Source of the DNA: CAWGXZ01 sp963826695
GTDB lineage: Bacteria > Pseudomonadota > Gammaproteobacteria > Burkholderiales > Burkholderiaceae_C
Length of the DNA: 64,000 bases
Direction: 5' to 3'
Assembly: GCA_963826695.1 (NCBI GenBank)
Contig: CAWGXZ010000004.1
Location: forward strand, 1,302,001-1,366,000
The notes beneath the pieces were generated by a model. That model was not told the DNA's origin. It saw nothing but the letters and a program-made list of their open reading frames with translations, and made no database searches. This document shows positions 1 to 13,600 of the stretch, in pieces (within the stretch, counting starts at the first letter, position 1; every line of letters begins with the position of its first letter). The position numbers and the translations under genes are program-made.

Positions 1-199
1 TTCGCAGTAGCGAGGCTTGTTGCAGGTTCTCGCGTCAGCGGTGTGCCGGTACCGGTCCGCAGACTGCATCGGCCCGGCCACAATCGCCCCTTTTTCGAGC
101 GAAGGGGCATATGGACAAGGGCTGCTGGCGGGATCGACAGCAAGGCGAACGGGGCGAAGTTGACCGCCTGGCGCCAGGCGCCCGAAGGGACCCTCGCTG

Positions 200-1468
200 A
201 TGCGCCGCGCCGGATGGATCGCCGTCGGGCTTGGCAGCGCGGCACTGGCGGCAATGATGCTGGCCGCGGGCGGCGGCGAACGCAAGATCGAGCACCGCCT
301 TGAGCGGCTCTACGACAGCGACGATCCCCAGTTCCGCCGCTCGATCGGCGCGTTGCTCGGACCGCCGATCGTCGAGGGCAATGCGGTGCAAGCACTGCAG
401 AATGGCGACGCGATCTTCGGTGCGATGCTGGCCGAGATCCGCGCCGCACGCCGCACGATCACCTTCGAGACCTTCATCTACTGGTCCGAGTCGATCGGCG
501 AGGAGTTCGCGCAGGCGCTGGCCGAGCGCGCCCGTGCCGGGGTCAAGGTGCACGTGCTGCTCGACTGGATCGGCAGCGACAAGCTCGACGGCAAGAACCT
601 GGCAATGATGGAGGATGCCGGCGTGCAGCTCGTGCGCTTCCACAAGCCCGATTCGTGGAAGCTGTGGCGGCTGAACAACCGCACCCACCGCAAGCTGCTG
701 GTCGTCGACGGCCGGGTCGGCTTCACTGGCGGCGTCGGCATCGCCGACCAGTGGCGCGGCAACGCCCAGGACGCCGACCACTGGCGCGACAGCCACTACC
801 GCGTCGAGGGGCCGGTGGTGGCGCAGATGCAGGCGGTGTTCATCGACAACTGGATCAAGGCCACCGGCCGGGTGCTCGACGGCGAGGCCTATTTCCCGGC
901 GCTGAGCCGCCGCGGCGCGCTGTCGGCGCAAATGTTCAGCAGCTCGCCGAGCGGCGGCGGCGAAAGCATGCACCTGATGTACCTGATGCTGATCACCGCG
1001 GCGCGGTCGAGCATCCGGCTGTCGAGCGCCTATTTCGTGCCCGACAAGCTGGCGGTCGAGGCGCTCGCGGCGGCGGCGCGGCGCGGCGTGAAGGTGCAGA
1101 TCATCACCCCCGGCGGTCAGATCGATTCGGACACCGTGCGCTGGGCGTCGCGCGCGCTGTGGGGCGACCTGCTGGCGGCCGGCGTGGAAATCTCGGAGTA
1201 CCAGCCGACGATGTACCACTGCAAGGTGATGGTCGTCGACGACCGGCTGGTCTCGGTCGGCTCGACCAACTTCGACAACCGCTCTTTCGCGCTCAACGAC
1301 GAGGCCAACCTGAACGTGCTCGACGCCGGCTTCGCCACCGCGCAGTCGGCCACATTCGAGGAGGACCTGCGCCGTTCGCGCCGCATCACGCTGCTCGACT
1401 GGCAGCAGCGGCCCTGGCGCGAAAAGCTGCTCGAACAGGCAGCCGTGCTCTTGCGGGGGCAGCTCTGA
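200..1468 (+). CDS. Cardiolipin synthase-type phospholipase D protein
   Basis: A 422-residue protein with two phospholipase D HKD motifs: HRKLLVVDG near residue 163, followed by GFTGG, and HCKVMVVDD near residue 344, followed by VGSTNFDNRS. Two such motifs in this arrangement are typical of bacterial cardiolipin synthases, which join two phosphatidylglycerol molecules (ClsA type) or use phosphatidylethanolamine (ClsC type). The N-terminus has only one hydrophobic stretch (residues 6-23), so it lacks the two-helix membrane anchor of classical ClsA and looks more like ClsB. The ATG at 200 has a purine-rich GAAGGGA about 8 bases upstream. It converges with mscL with a 75-base gap. The family assignment is firm. 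The exact Cls subtype is inferred. Confidence 0.9.
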   Translation: MRRAGWIAVGLGSAALAAMMLAAGGGERKIEHRLERLYDSDDPQFRRSIGALLGPPIVEGNAVQALQNGDAIFGAMLAEIRAARRTITFETFIYWSESIGEEFAQALAERARAGVKVHVLLDWIGSDKLDGKNLAMMEDAGVQLVRFHKPDSWKLWRLNNRTHRKLLVVDGRVGFTGGVGIADQWRGNAQDADHWRDSHYRVEGPVVAQMQAVFIDNWIKATGRVLDGEAYFPALSRRGALSAQMFSSSPSGGGESMHLMYLMLITAARSSIRLSSAYFVPDKLAVEALAAAARRGVKVQIITPGGQIDSDTVRWASRALWGDLLAAGVEISEYQPTMYHCKVMVVDDRLVSVGSTNFDNRSFALNDEANLNVLDAGFATAQSATFEEDLRRSRRITLLDWQQRPWREKLLEQAAVLLRGQL

Positions 1469-1543
1469 GCCTGGCAGGGGCGCCGGCGGGATGCGGCTGG
1501 GGCGAGGACCGGTGCAGCGCCGCGGCCACTCACGCCAAGGCGT

Positions 1544-1963
1544 TCACCCCGGCCGACGCAGGCTGTCGCGAATCTCCCGCAGGACCTGCAGCTCTTCCGG
1601 CGGCGCTGCCGGCGGGGGCGCGGGTTCGGCACGCTTGAGGCGGTTGATCTGCTGCACCATCAGGAAAATGATGAAGGCCAGGATGACGAAGTTCACCGCG
1701 ACGGTCAGGAAGCTGCCGTATGCCAGCACGGAGCCGAGCTTCTTGGCCTCGGCCAGCGGCAGGTTGAAGGCTTGCCCGGAGAGCGGCAGGTAGTAGCTGG
1801 AAAAATCGAAGCCACCGAAGATGCGGCCGACGATCGGCATGATGACGTCGCTGACCAGCGAATCGACGATCTTGCCGAAGGCGGCGCCGATGATCACGCC
1901 GACCGCGAGGTCGACGACGTTGCCCTTCAGGGCGAACTGCTTGAATTCGGAAGCGAAGCTCAT
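1544..1963 (-). CDS. mscL: Large-conductance mechanosensitive channel MscL
   Basis: A 139-residue protein of normal MscL length. It starts with the amphipathic MSFASEFKQFALKGN helix, then the pore-lining first membrane helix NVVDLAVGVIIGAAFGKIV and the SLVSDVIMPIVG segment. The second membrane helix (FLTVAVNFVILAFIIFLMV) and a charged C-terminal helix (LREIRDSLRR) follow. The homopentamer opens under membrane tension and releases solutes during hypo-osmotic shock. It diverges from the TRIC channel gene, with 166 bases between the starts that must hold both promoters. No clear promoter was picked out. The proline- and alanine-rich linker before the C-terminal helix is normal for proteobacterial MscL. 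Confidence 0.97.
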   Translation of the reverse strand: MSFASEFKQFALKGNVVDLAVGVIIGAAFGKIVDSLVSDVIMPIVGRIFGGFDFSSYYLPLSGQAFNLPLAEAKKLGSVLAYGSFLTVAVNFVILAFIIFLMVQQINRLKRAEPAPPPAAPPEELQVLREIRDSLRRPG

Positions 1964-2129
1964 GGGCCTACTTTCGAGGTGATGGAGGAATGCCGATGAT
2001 GCCGTGTCCGCACGGGGGCCGGGCTTCGCGGCGCCGCCGTCCGGCTACCACCAGACGCACGGGTCGCAGCCATCGAGCGGGCGTCCGTGAAGCTGCCGCG
2101 CCGCCCGCCCGCACGGCATAGGACGTTCG

Positions 2130-2735
2130 TTGTTGCTCTACTACTTCGACCTGGCCGGCGTGGCGGTGTTTGCCGCCAGTGGCGTGCTCGGCGCGCGGGG
2201 CCGGGAGCTCGACCTGTTCGGGGTCGTCGTCGTCGCGGCGATCACGGCCATCGGGGGCGGCACCGTCCGCGATTTGCTGCTGGACCGTCATCCGATCTTC
2301 TGGATCACCGACACCTGGTACCTGATCGTGATCATCGCCGCCGCGCTCGCGACCGTCGCCTATGCCCGGCTGCGGCCACCGCCGGGTGCCACGCTGCTGG
2401 TTCTCGATGCGCTGGGACTCGGCCTCTTCGCCATCTCCGGCGCGCAGCTGGCCGAGTCGGCGGCCTGTCCACCGTTGATCGTGGTGCTGATGGGGACGAT
2501 GACCGGCGTCACCGGCGGCGTGCTGCGCGATGTCATTACCGCGCAGGTTCCGATGATCCTGCGCCGGGAGATCTACGCGACGGCCGCGATCGCGGGAATC
2601 GTCGTCTACCTCGCCCTGCAAGCCGTCGGCGCGACGCGCGGCGCGGCCTTCGGCATCGGTATCGGCGTGGTGGTGGCGCTGCGACTGGTGGCGATCCGGC
2701 GCGGGCTGCACCTGCCGGTCTTTCGCGGCGACTGA
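2130..2735 (+). CDS. TRIC-type cation channel family protein (UPF0126/YicG-like)
   Basis: A 201-residue, very hydrophobic protein made of two similar halves. Each half carries the family signature of glycines followed by RD: AIGGGTVRDLLL (about residue 50) and GVTGGVLRDVI (about residue 133). About seven membrane helices are expected. Prokaryotic TRIC homologues form trimeric potassium- or cation-permeable channels in the inner membrane, and their physiological role in most bacteria is unclear. The TTG at 2130 is chosen because the conserved N-terminal helix (LLYYFDLAGVAVFAASG) begins immediately there. The nearest ATG further upstream is in another frame. It converges with the EAL response-regulator gene. 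Confidence 0.9.
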   Translation: MLLYYFDLAGVAVFAASGVLGARGRELDLFGVVVVAAITAIGGGTVRDLLLDRHPIFWITDTWYLIVIIAAALATVAYARLRPPPGATLLVLDALGLGLFAISGAQLAESAACPPLIVVLMGTMTGVTGGVLRDVITAQVPMILRREIYATAAIAGIVVYLALQAVGATRGAAFGIGIGVVVALRLVAIRRGLHLPVFRGD

Positions 2736-2776
2736 CCGGGGCGAAGCGCCGCCGCGTCAGCGCCGGCAACTGGTTC

Positions 2777-2805
2777 TAGGAGCCTGTCGGGCTATGGGTC
2801 GGGCC
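2777..2805. repeat. 29-bp dispersed intergenic repeat, copy 1
   Basis: The sequence TAGGAGCCTGTC followed by GGGCTATGGGTCGGGCC matches 27 of 29 bases at 63923-63951. Here it lies between two convergent genes and ends directly against the stop codon of the EAL protein gene. The second copy begins at the stop codon of the dehydrogenase gene at the far end of the window. Its placement at 3' ends suggests a short dispersed element or transcription-end element. No long hairpin followed by T residues is visible, so its role is unknown. Confidence 0.6.
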
Positions 2806-4637
2806 TCAGGCAACGAACGGGGAGGGCACGGTGTTCTGCACCGCCGCTTCGGTGTGCTCGCGCAGGAAGGCGCAGAAGCGGTCCTCGGCGAGTGGCCGGC
2901 TGAAAAGGAAGCCCTGGAAGGTGTCGCAGTCGAGCATGCGCAGCGTCTGCAGCTGCTCGTCGGTTTCCACGCCCTCGGCGACAACCCGCATGCCCAGGTT
3001 GTGGCCCAGCGAGACGATCGTTCGCACGATGGCCACGTCGGCCGGGCCGCCGGGCAGGTCCATCACGAACGAGCGGTCGATCTTCAGTTCGTCGACCGGC
3101 AGCCGCTTCAGGTAGCTGAGCGACGAGTAACCGGTGCCGAAGTCGTCGATCGACAGCGAAATGCCGATCTCCTTCATCTCGTGGATCGTCGCCAGGGCGG
3201 CGGCGGCGTCACCCATCAGCATGCTTTCGGTCAGTTCGACCACCAGCAGCCGGGCGGGCAAGCCGCTGGCGGCCAGCGCCTTCCTCAGCACCGTGCAGAG
3301 CAGGCCGTCGACGAATTGCGGCTGCGCGACGTTGACGGCGATCTTGATCTCGCCGAGCCCCTGGCGCAGCCAGCGCGACGCGTCGTGGCAGGCGCGGCCG
3401 ATCACCCAGTTGCCGATCTCGCCGATCAGGCCGAGCTCCTCGGCCAGGGAAATGAAGCGGCCCGGCTGCACCAGGCCGTGTTCGGGGTGCTGCCAGCGCA
3501 ACAGCGCCTCGGCGCCGTTGATCCGGCCGGTCCGGATGTCGACCTTCGGCTGGTAGTGCAGCCGCAGCTCGCCGCGGGCGACCGCATGGCGCAGCTGCGA
3601 GCCGAGCGTCAGCCGTTCGAGCGAGCGCGCGCTCAGTTCGGCGGAAAAGAACATGTAGCCGGCGCCGCCGCGCTGCTGCGCCTGGGTGCGGGCGATTTCT
3701 GCGGCCGTGAGCAGGGCTTCGGCGGTCTCGCCGTCGTTCGGCGCCACGGCAATGCCGATGCACGGCGTCGGCACGACCTCGTGGTCGCCGTGGGGCACTG
3801 CAGCGCTGAGCTCGGAAACGATCTGCTTGGCCACGGCTTCGACCGATTCGGCGCTCGCCATGCCTTCCAGCAGGATGGCGAACGCCTCGCCGCTGAGCCG
3901 CGCCACCGAGGGACCGCGATCGAGGCGCATTTCGGATGGCAGCCCGGCGGCGTGCAGCTCGGAGATCCGCGACAGCCGTTCGGCGAGTGTCTTTGCCAGC
4001 CGGTCGGCCGCGGTCTGGCCGAAGGTTTCGCGCACCTCGCGGCAATCGGGCACGGTCACGTTGAGCAGGGCCACGCTGCCCGCAGGCAGCCTGGCGTTGT
4101 CGAGCACGGCGCCGAGGCTGCGCTCGAACAGCCGCTGGTTCGGCAACCCGGTGGCCACGTCGAAGTTGACCATCCGCGTGTGGTACTGGCGAAAGGCCAG
4201 CGCGTTGCGCACGCGAAGCACCAGCTCGCTGGCGTCGACCGGCTTCGACAGGAAGTCGGTCGCGCCGAGCTGCAGCGCCCGCAGCTTGGTTTCGGAACCG
4301 GTTGCCGCGGTCAGCACGATCACCGGGATGTAGCGGAAGGCACGCTGGCCGCGGATGAGTTCAAGCAGGTCGAAGCCCGAAAGGCCCGGCATCATCAGGT
4401 CGAGCAGCACCACGCCCGGCTCGTTGCGCGCCAGCAGCGCCATCGTCTGGTGCGGGTCGTTGGTCGAGACGAAGTTGCTGTAGCCCTCGTCCTCCAGGTG
4501 CGCCTGGATCAGCTCGGTCATCAGCGGCTCGTCGTCGACCATCATCACGGTGGCGTCGAGCAGCGGCGAGCGCAGCTGCGCCGGCGCCGAATCACCGGCG
4601 TCGAAATCGCCGAGCTGCGTCTCCCAGACACTGCTAT

Positions 4638-4641
<4 letters not shown>
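2806..4641 (-). CDS. Response regulator with degenerate GGDEF and EAL phosphodiesterase domains
   Basis: A 611-residue cytoplasmic protein. Residues 30-150 form a receiver domain (VMMVDDEP, phospho-acceptor Asp81 in LLDLMMPG, KP at the switch lysine). Next is a GGDEF-like domain whose signature has decayed to RLSGEAF, so cyclase activity is not expected. The C-terminal EAL domain keeps the catalytic set: EALLRW, the N in VNVAQPQF, ELTES, DDFGTGYS, LKIDRS and VAEGVE. Cyclic-di-GMP hydrolysis is therefore likely, switched by receiver phosphorylation. The start overlaps the stop of the upstream hybrid kinase by 4 bases, which makes that kinase the obvious phosphodonor through its HPt domains. 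No DNA-binding domain is present, so output is expected through c-di-GMP level or protein contact. Confidence 0.93.
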
Positions 4642-7606
<2,965 letters not shown>

Positions 7607-7610
<4 letters not shown>

Positions 7611-10600
7611 GCCTGCGGTCCCAGGTGAACGGCGGCGGCGCGCTCGGTGCCGACCAGCGGCGCGAGCCGGCTGGCGGCCACGCCGGCCGACGACGAGGCG
7701 GCACGGCGGCCGAAGAGTTTCTCCACGTCCTCGCCGCCTTCGTCGTCGTCGTCGTCACGGCCGCGCGATCGCGTGAGCACGGGCAGCGGATCGATCATCT
7801 GCCAGGCTGGCATGGCCGACAGCACCGAGCTGAGCAGCAGGCCGCCGCGCACCAGCCAGATCACGTAGCCGACCGACAGGCCGGTGGTCAGGGCGATCGA
7901 CGAGGCGACGGCGGTCTGGTGGCCACTGGTCTGTTCCTCGATCAGGCGCTGGATCTCCTCGAGCTTGCGCAGCACGTCGCTGCTCTGCAGCGTCTGCATC
8001 AGCGGCGTCAGCTGGAGGCTGCCGAAGTCGGCGACCACCGCCTGCGCCAGCACCAGATCCGACGCCGAGGCGAGCGAGGAGCGCGGGTTCGGCACCAAGG
8101 CGGTCGAGACGCGGGCCACGGTGTTGACCACCGGCCCGCCGAGAACCGCGTCGGCACCGAGCAGCGGTTCGCTGCTGCGCACCGGCGCCTGCAGGGTGGG
8201 CGGCGCCGCAAGCGGTGCCGGGGCCGGGGCGGTGGCGGCGGGCGCCGGTGCGCTGACAACCACCGGGGCCGCAACGGGGGCGATGGGCGCGATCGCCGTG
8301 GAGAGTTCGCGGACGCTGGCCACCTCGAGGGCGAAGGTGCCGACCGCTGCGGCGCCGGCCGCGTCGCTGGCGGTGACCCGGATCATCAGGATGCCGGCCT
8401 GGTTCGGCGGGGGCGTGCCGCTGAAGGCTTGTGTCGCCGCGTCGAAGCGCAGCCAGCCCGGCAGCGGCTCGCCACCGGCAAGCGTCGCTGCATAGGTGAG
8501 CGTGTCACCGCTGTCGACATCGACGAAGGCCGGGGACGGCAGGCTGAACGCGAACGCCCGGTTCTGCGCGACCGGCTGCCCCGGCAGGGCCTTGACCAGG
8601 ACCGGTGCATCGTTGCTGCCAGTGAGGGTGACTTCGATGCGCCGCACGACGACCCCGCCCTTCTGGTCGTCGAGCGTGAGGTCGTAGCGCTCGATGCGGG
8701 TCTGCCCGGCGGCCAGCGCCTTGACATCGGCGGCAGCGACGTCGTAGGTCCAGCTCACGCGGGCCGGGCTGCCCAGCGCTGCGGGCTCTAGCGTCGCCTT
8801 CAGCTTGCCGAGGGCGGTGCCGACCGCCACGCCGGCGGGCGATACGGACAGCCGGTCGCTGGCGTCGATGTCGCTCAGGACGATGCTGCCGCTGGCGCCC
8901 AGGGATTCGCTGGCGGTGGCGGGGTCGGCGACCGTCGCGGCGAGCTGCTCGGTGACGACCACCGGAGCGTCGTTGCTGCCGTGCAGGGCGATCTCGATCC
9001 GCTGCGTCGCCAGTCCGCCGTGGCCGTCGGTCAGCGTCACGTCGAAGCGCTCGATGCGCGTCTCGCCCGCGGCAAGATATTCGAGATCGGCGGCCGCGAC
9101 GCTGTAGTTCCAGACGAACTGGCCTTCGGCGCCGGCAACTCCTGTCGAGTCGCGGCCTCGGACCAGCGTCAACGAGCCGAGCACATCGCCCACCGCCGCC
9201 AGCGAGGCCATCTGGTGTACGTCGGCCAGGTCGGCGTCGCGGAAGTTGATGCTGCCGCTGTCGGCGAGTCGGCCGACCGGGGTCGCCATTTCGTTCACCT
9301 CGCCGCTTGCATCGGCGCTCACGATGCGCGGCGCGTCGTTGCTGCCGACCAGGGTGATGGCGACCTGGCGGACGAGGACGCCGCCATGGCCGTCGTCGAT
9401 GGCGATGGCAAAAGTCTCGGTCCGGGTTTCGCCAGCGGCGAGGTACTCGATGTCGGCGGCGGCGACGCTGTAAGCCCAGTCCAGCGAGCCGCGGACACCG
9501 CCGGTCGCAGCGGCGCCGAGCGAAGCGGCCAGCGAGCCGAGCGTCGGGCCGACCGGCGTGGCGAGCGGTGCCACGCGATGCGTGTCGCTCAGGTCGGCGT
9601 CGGCAAAGTCGATGGTGCCAGCGGCATTCAGGCGGCCGACCGGCTGATCCGGTTCGTCGAGGGTGGCCCGGCGAACTTCGGCGCTGGCGGTCGGGGCATC
9701 GTTGCCGCCGACGATCGTCACGACGATCTCCTGCGTCGCCATCCCGTCCTGGCCGTCATCGATCGCGATCTCGAAGCGCTCGAGCCGCGTCTCGCCGGCG
9801 GCCAGGTATTCGACCGCAGACGCGTCGACGCGGTAGGTCCAGGTGATCTCGCCGCTGCCCGGGGCTTGCGCGGAGCGCGTGGCGACGAGGGTTCCCAGCG
9901 GGGCGGCGTCGAGCGCGATCGCCGTGACCCGGTGCACGTCACCCAGGTCGACGTCGCTGAAGCGGAGGGTGCCGCTTTGGGTGAGGGCACCGGATGGCGT
10001 ATCGGCTTCGGCCAGCGTGGCGCTGGCATCGGCCGCCGTGATGAGCGGCGCATGGTTGATGCCGCCGACGGCAATCTCGATCAGGCGGGTCAGGCGGCCG
10101 CCCTGGCCGTCGTCGAGCGTCAGCTCGAAACGCTCGAGCTTCGTCTCGCTGGCGGTGAGGTATTCGACGTCGGCAGCGGCCACCGTGTAGGTCCAGCCGA
10201 TGCGGCCGCCTGCGCCGGTGCCGGTGGTGTCGGCCAGTTTCACGGCGGACACGCTACCCAGCGTGCTGCCGATGGGCGTGGCGACAGGCGTTACCCGATG
10301 GACGTCGGCAAGGTCGGCATCGATGAATTCGATCTGTCCGCTGGACGCGAGGTTGCCGATCGGCAGCAGCGCTTCGCGGACCGCGCCGCTCAGCGTCTGC
10401 GCGGTGATCACCGGCGCATCGTTGCTGCCGGTCAGGGTGATCTCGACGCGACGCGTGACGCTGCTGCCCTGGCCGTCGGGGCTGCCGATGACGATGTCGA
10501 ACAGCTCGACCCGGGTCTGGCCGGCTGCCAGGTATTCGAGCGCCGCGGCGTCGACACGGTAGCGCCATTCGATGCGGCCCGGGCCCGTGGCGCCGGTGGT

Positions 10601-13600
10601 GTCGGCCGTCGTCAGCGCTTCGAGCGAACCGAGCACGTCGCCGACCGGGATGACGGTGGCGGCGTGAACGTCGTCCTGGTCGGCGTCGGCAAAGGCGATG
10701 GCGCCGGCGGCTTCGAGGGTGCCGGACGGCATGACCGGCTCCGTGATCGCGCCGGTGAGTTCTTGGGCCGTGACGACCGGCACGTCGTCGGTGCCGGTGA
10801 TCGTCACGTCGATCTGTCTTGTCGTGACGCTGCCGTTCTGGTCGTCGAGCGTGATCGTGAAGCGCTCGACCTGGGTCTGGCCGGCGGCCAGGTACTCGAC
10901 GGCAGAGGCTGCGACGCTGTAGCTCCAGGTGAGCTGGCCGCCCGTGCCGCTGCTGGTGGTGTCGGTGTTCTTGACGGCGGTCAGGCTGCCCAGGACGCTG
11001 CCGATGGCGGTGCCGGTCGGCGAGACGAGGTGCACGTCGGTCAGGTCGACATCGCTGAAGCCGATGCTGCCGCTGGTGGCGAGGTTGCCCGACGGCACGG
11101 CCTGCTCGGTCACGCCGCCGGTGAGCACCTCGGTCGTGACCACCGGCGCGTCGTTGGTGCCGGTGAGGGTCACGTCGATCCGCCGCGTGAGCAGGCTGCC
11201 GTTCTGGTCGTCGAGGGTGATGGTGAAGCTCTCGACCTTGGTCTGGCCTGGCGCGAGGTACTCGACGGCGGAGGCCGCCACCGTGTAGGTCCAGGTCAGC
11301 TGGCCGCCCGTGCCGGTGCCGGTGGTGTCGCTGTTCTTGACGGCGGTCAGGGCGCCCAGCACCGAGCCGACCGGGGTGCCGGTGGCGCGAAACCAGGTGC
11401 ACGTCGGTGAGGTCGACGTCGCTGAAGGTGATGACGCCGCTGTCGGAGAGATTGCCGGCCGGGGTGACCTGCTCGGTCACGGCGCCGACGAGGTCCTGCG
11501 GCGGTGATGACGGGCGCGTCATTGGTGCCGGTGATGGTGACGTCGATCTGGCGGCTGAGGACGCTGCCGTTCTGGTCGTCGAGCGTGATCGTGAAGCTCT
11601 CGACCTTGGTCTGGCCTGCGGCCAGGTACTCGACGGCCGACGCGGCGACGCTGTAGGTCCAGGTCAGCTGGCCGCCGGTGCCGCTGCTGGTGGTGTCGGC
11701 GTTCTTGACGGCGGTCAAGCTGCCCAGGACGCTGCCGATGGCGGTGCCGGTCGGCGAGACGAGGTGCACATCGTTCAGGTCGACGTCGCTGAAGGCAATC
11801 GTGCCGCTGTCGGTCAGGTTGCCGACCGGCGTGACCAGTTCGGTCACGGCGCCGACGAGGTCCTCGCACGCCGATGACCGGCGCGTCGTTGGTGCCGGTG
11901 ATCGTCACGTCGATCTGGCGGGTCGTGACGCTGCCGTTCTGGTCATCGAGGGTGATCGTGAAGCTCTCGACCTTGGTCTGGCCGGCGGCGAGGTACTCGA
12001 CGGCCGAGGCTGCGACGCTGTAGTTCCAGCTCAGCTGTCCGCCCGTCCCGCTACCCGTCGTGTCGGTGTTCTTGGTGGCCGTCAGGCTGCCGAGCACACT
12101 GCCGATGGCCGTGCCGGTCGGCGAGACCAGGTGCACGTCGTTCAGGTCGACATCGCTGAAGGCGATGGTGCCGCTGTCGGTCAGGTTGCCGACCGGCGTG
12201 ACCGCCTCGGTGATCGCGCCGACGAGGTCCTGCACGCCGATGACCGGCGCGTCGTTGGTGCCGGTGATCGTGACGTCGATCTGCCGCTGATGAGGCTGCC
12301 GTTCTGGTCGTCGAGGGTGATGGTGAAGCTCTCGACCTTGGTCTGCCCAGCGGCCAGGTACTCGACGGCCGAAGCGGCGACGCTGTAGTTCCAGGTGAGC
12401 GCGCCGCCCGTGCCGGTGGCGGTGGTGTCGGTGTTCTTCACCGCAGTCAGGCTGCCCAGACGCTGCCGATGGCGGTGCCGGTCGGCGAGACCAGGTGCAC
12501 ATCGTTCAGGTCGACATCGCTGAAGGCGATGGTGCCGCTGTCGGTCAGGTTGCCCACGGGCGTAACCAGCTCGGTGACCGCGCCGACGAGGTCCTGCACG
12601 CCGATGACCGGCGCGTCGTTGGTGCCGGTGATCGTCACGTCGATCTGGCGCGTGATGACGCTGCCGTTCTGGTCGTCGAGGGTGATCGTGAAGCTCTCGA
12701 CCTTGGTCTGGCCGGCGGCGAGGTATTCGACCGCCGAAGCGGCGACGAGTAGTTCCAGCTCAGCTGTCCGCCCGTCCCGCTACCCGTCGTGTCGGTGTTC
12801 TTCACCGCGGTCAGGGTGCCGAGCACGTTGCCGACCGCCGTGCCGGTCGGCGAGACCCGATGCACGTCGTTCAGGTCGACGTCGCTGAAGGCGATGGTGC
12901 CGCTGTCGGTCAGGTTGCCGACCGGCGCGACCGCCTCGGTCACGGCACCGACGAGGTCCTGCACGCCGATCACCGGTGCGTCGTTGGTGCCGGTGATGGT
13001 CACGTCGATCTGCCGGGTGATGAGGCTGCCGTTCTGATCGTCGAGCGTGATCGTGAAGCTCTCGACCTTGGTCTGGCCTGCGGCCAGGTACTCGACTGCC
13101 GAGGCGGCGACGGTGTAGTTCCAGGTGAGCTGGCCGCCGGTGCCGCTGCCGGTCGTGTCGGTGTTCTTCACCGCAGTCAGGGTGCCGAGCACGCTGCCGA
13201 CCGCCGTGCCGGTCGGCGAGACCAGGTGCACGTCGTTCAGGTCGACGTCGCTGAAGGCGATGGTGCCGCTGTCGGTCAGGTTGCCGACCGGCGTGACGGC
13301 CTCGGTGACCGCGCCGACGAGGTCCTGCACGCCGATGACCGGTGCGTCGTTGGTGCCGGTGATCGTCACGTCGATCTGCTTCGTCGTGACGCTGCCCTTC
13401 TGGTCGTCGAGGGTGATCGTGAAGCTCTCGACCTTGGTCTGGCCGGCGGCGAGGTATTCGACCGCCGAAGCGGCGACCGAGTAGTTCCAGGTGAGCTGGC
13501 CGCCGGTGCCGCTGCCCGTCGTGTCGGTGTTCTTCGTCGCGGTCAAAGAGCCGAGCACGCTGCCGATTGCCGTTCCGGTCGGCGAGACCAGGTGCACGTC

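Noticed and set aside
1..199. Possible gene or promoter before the cardiolipin synthase gene
   Set aside because: No conserved frame, clear promoter pair or RNA structure could be identified in this short edge segment.
35..1219. Minus-strand open frame of 394 codons opposite the cardiolipin synthase gene
   Set aside because: It is histidine-, arginine- and alanine-rich with no domain, and the plus strand carries clear HKD motifs.
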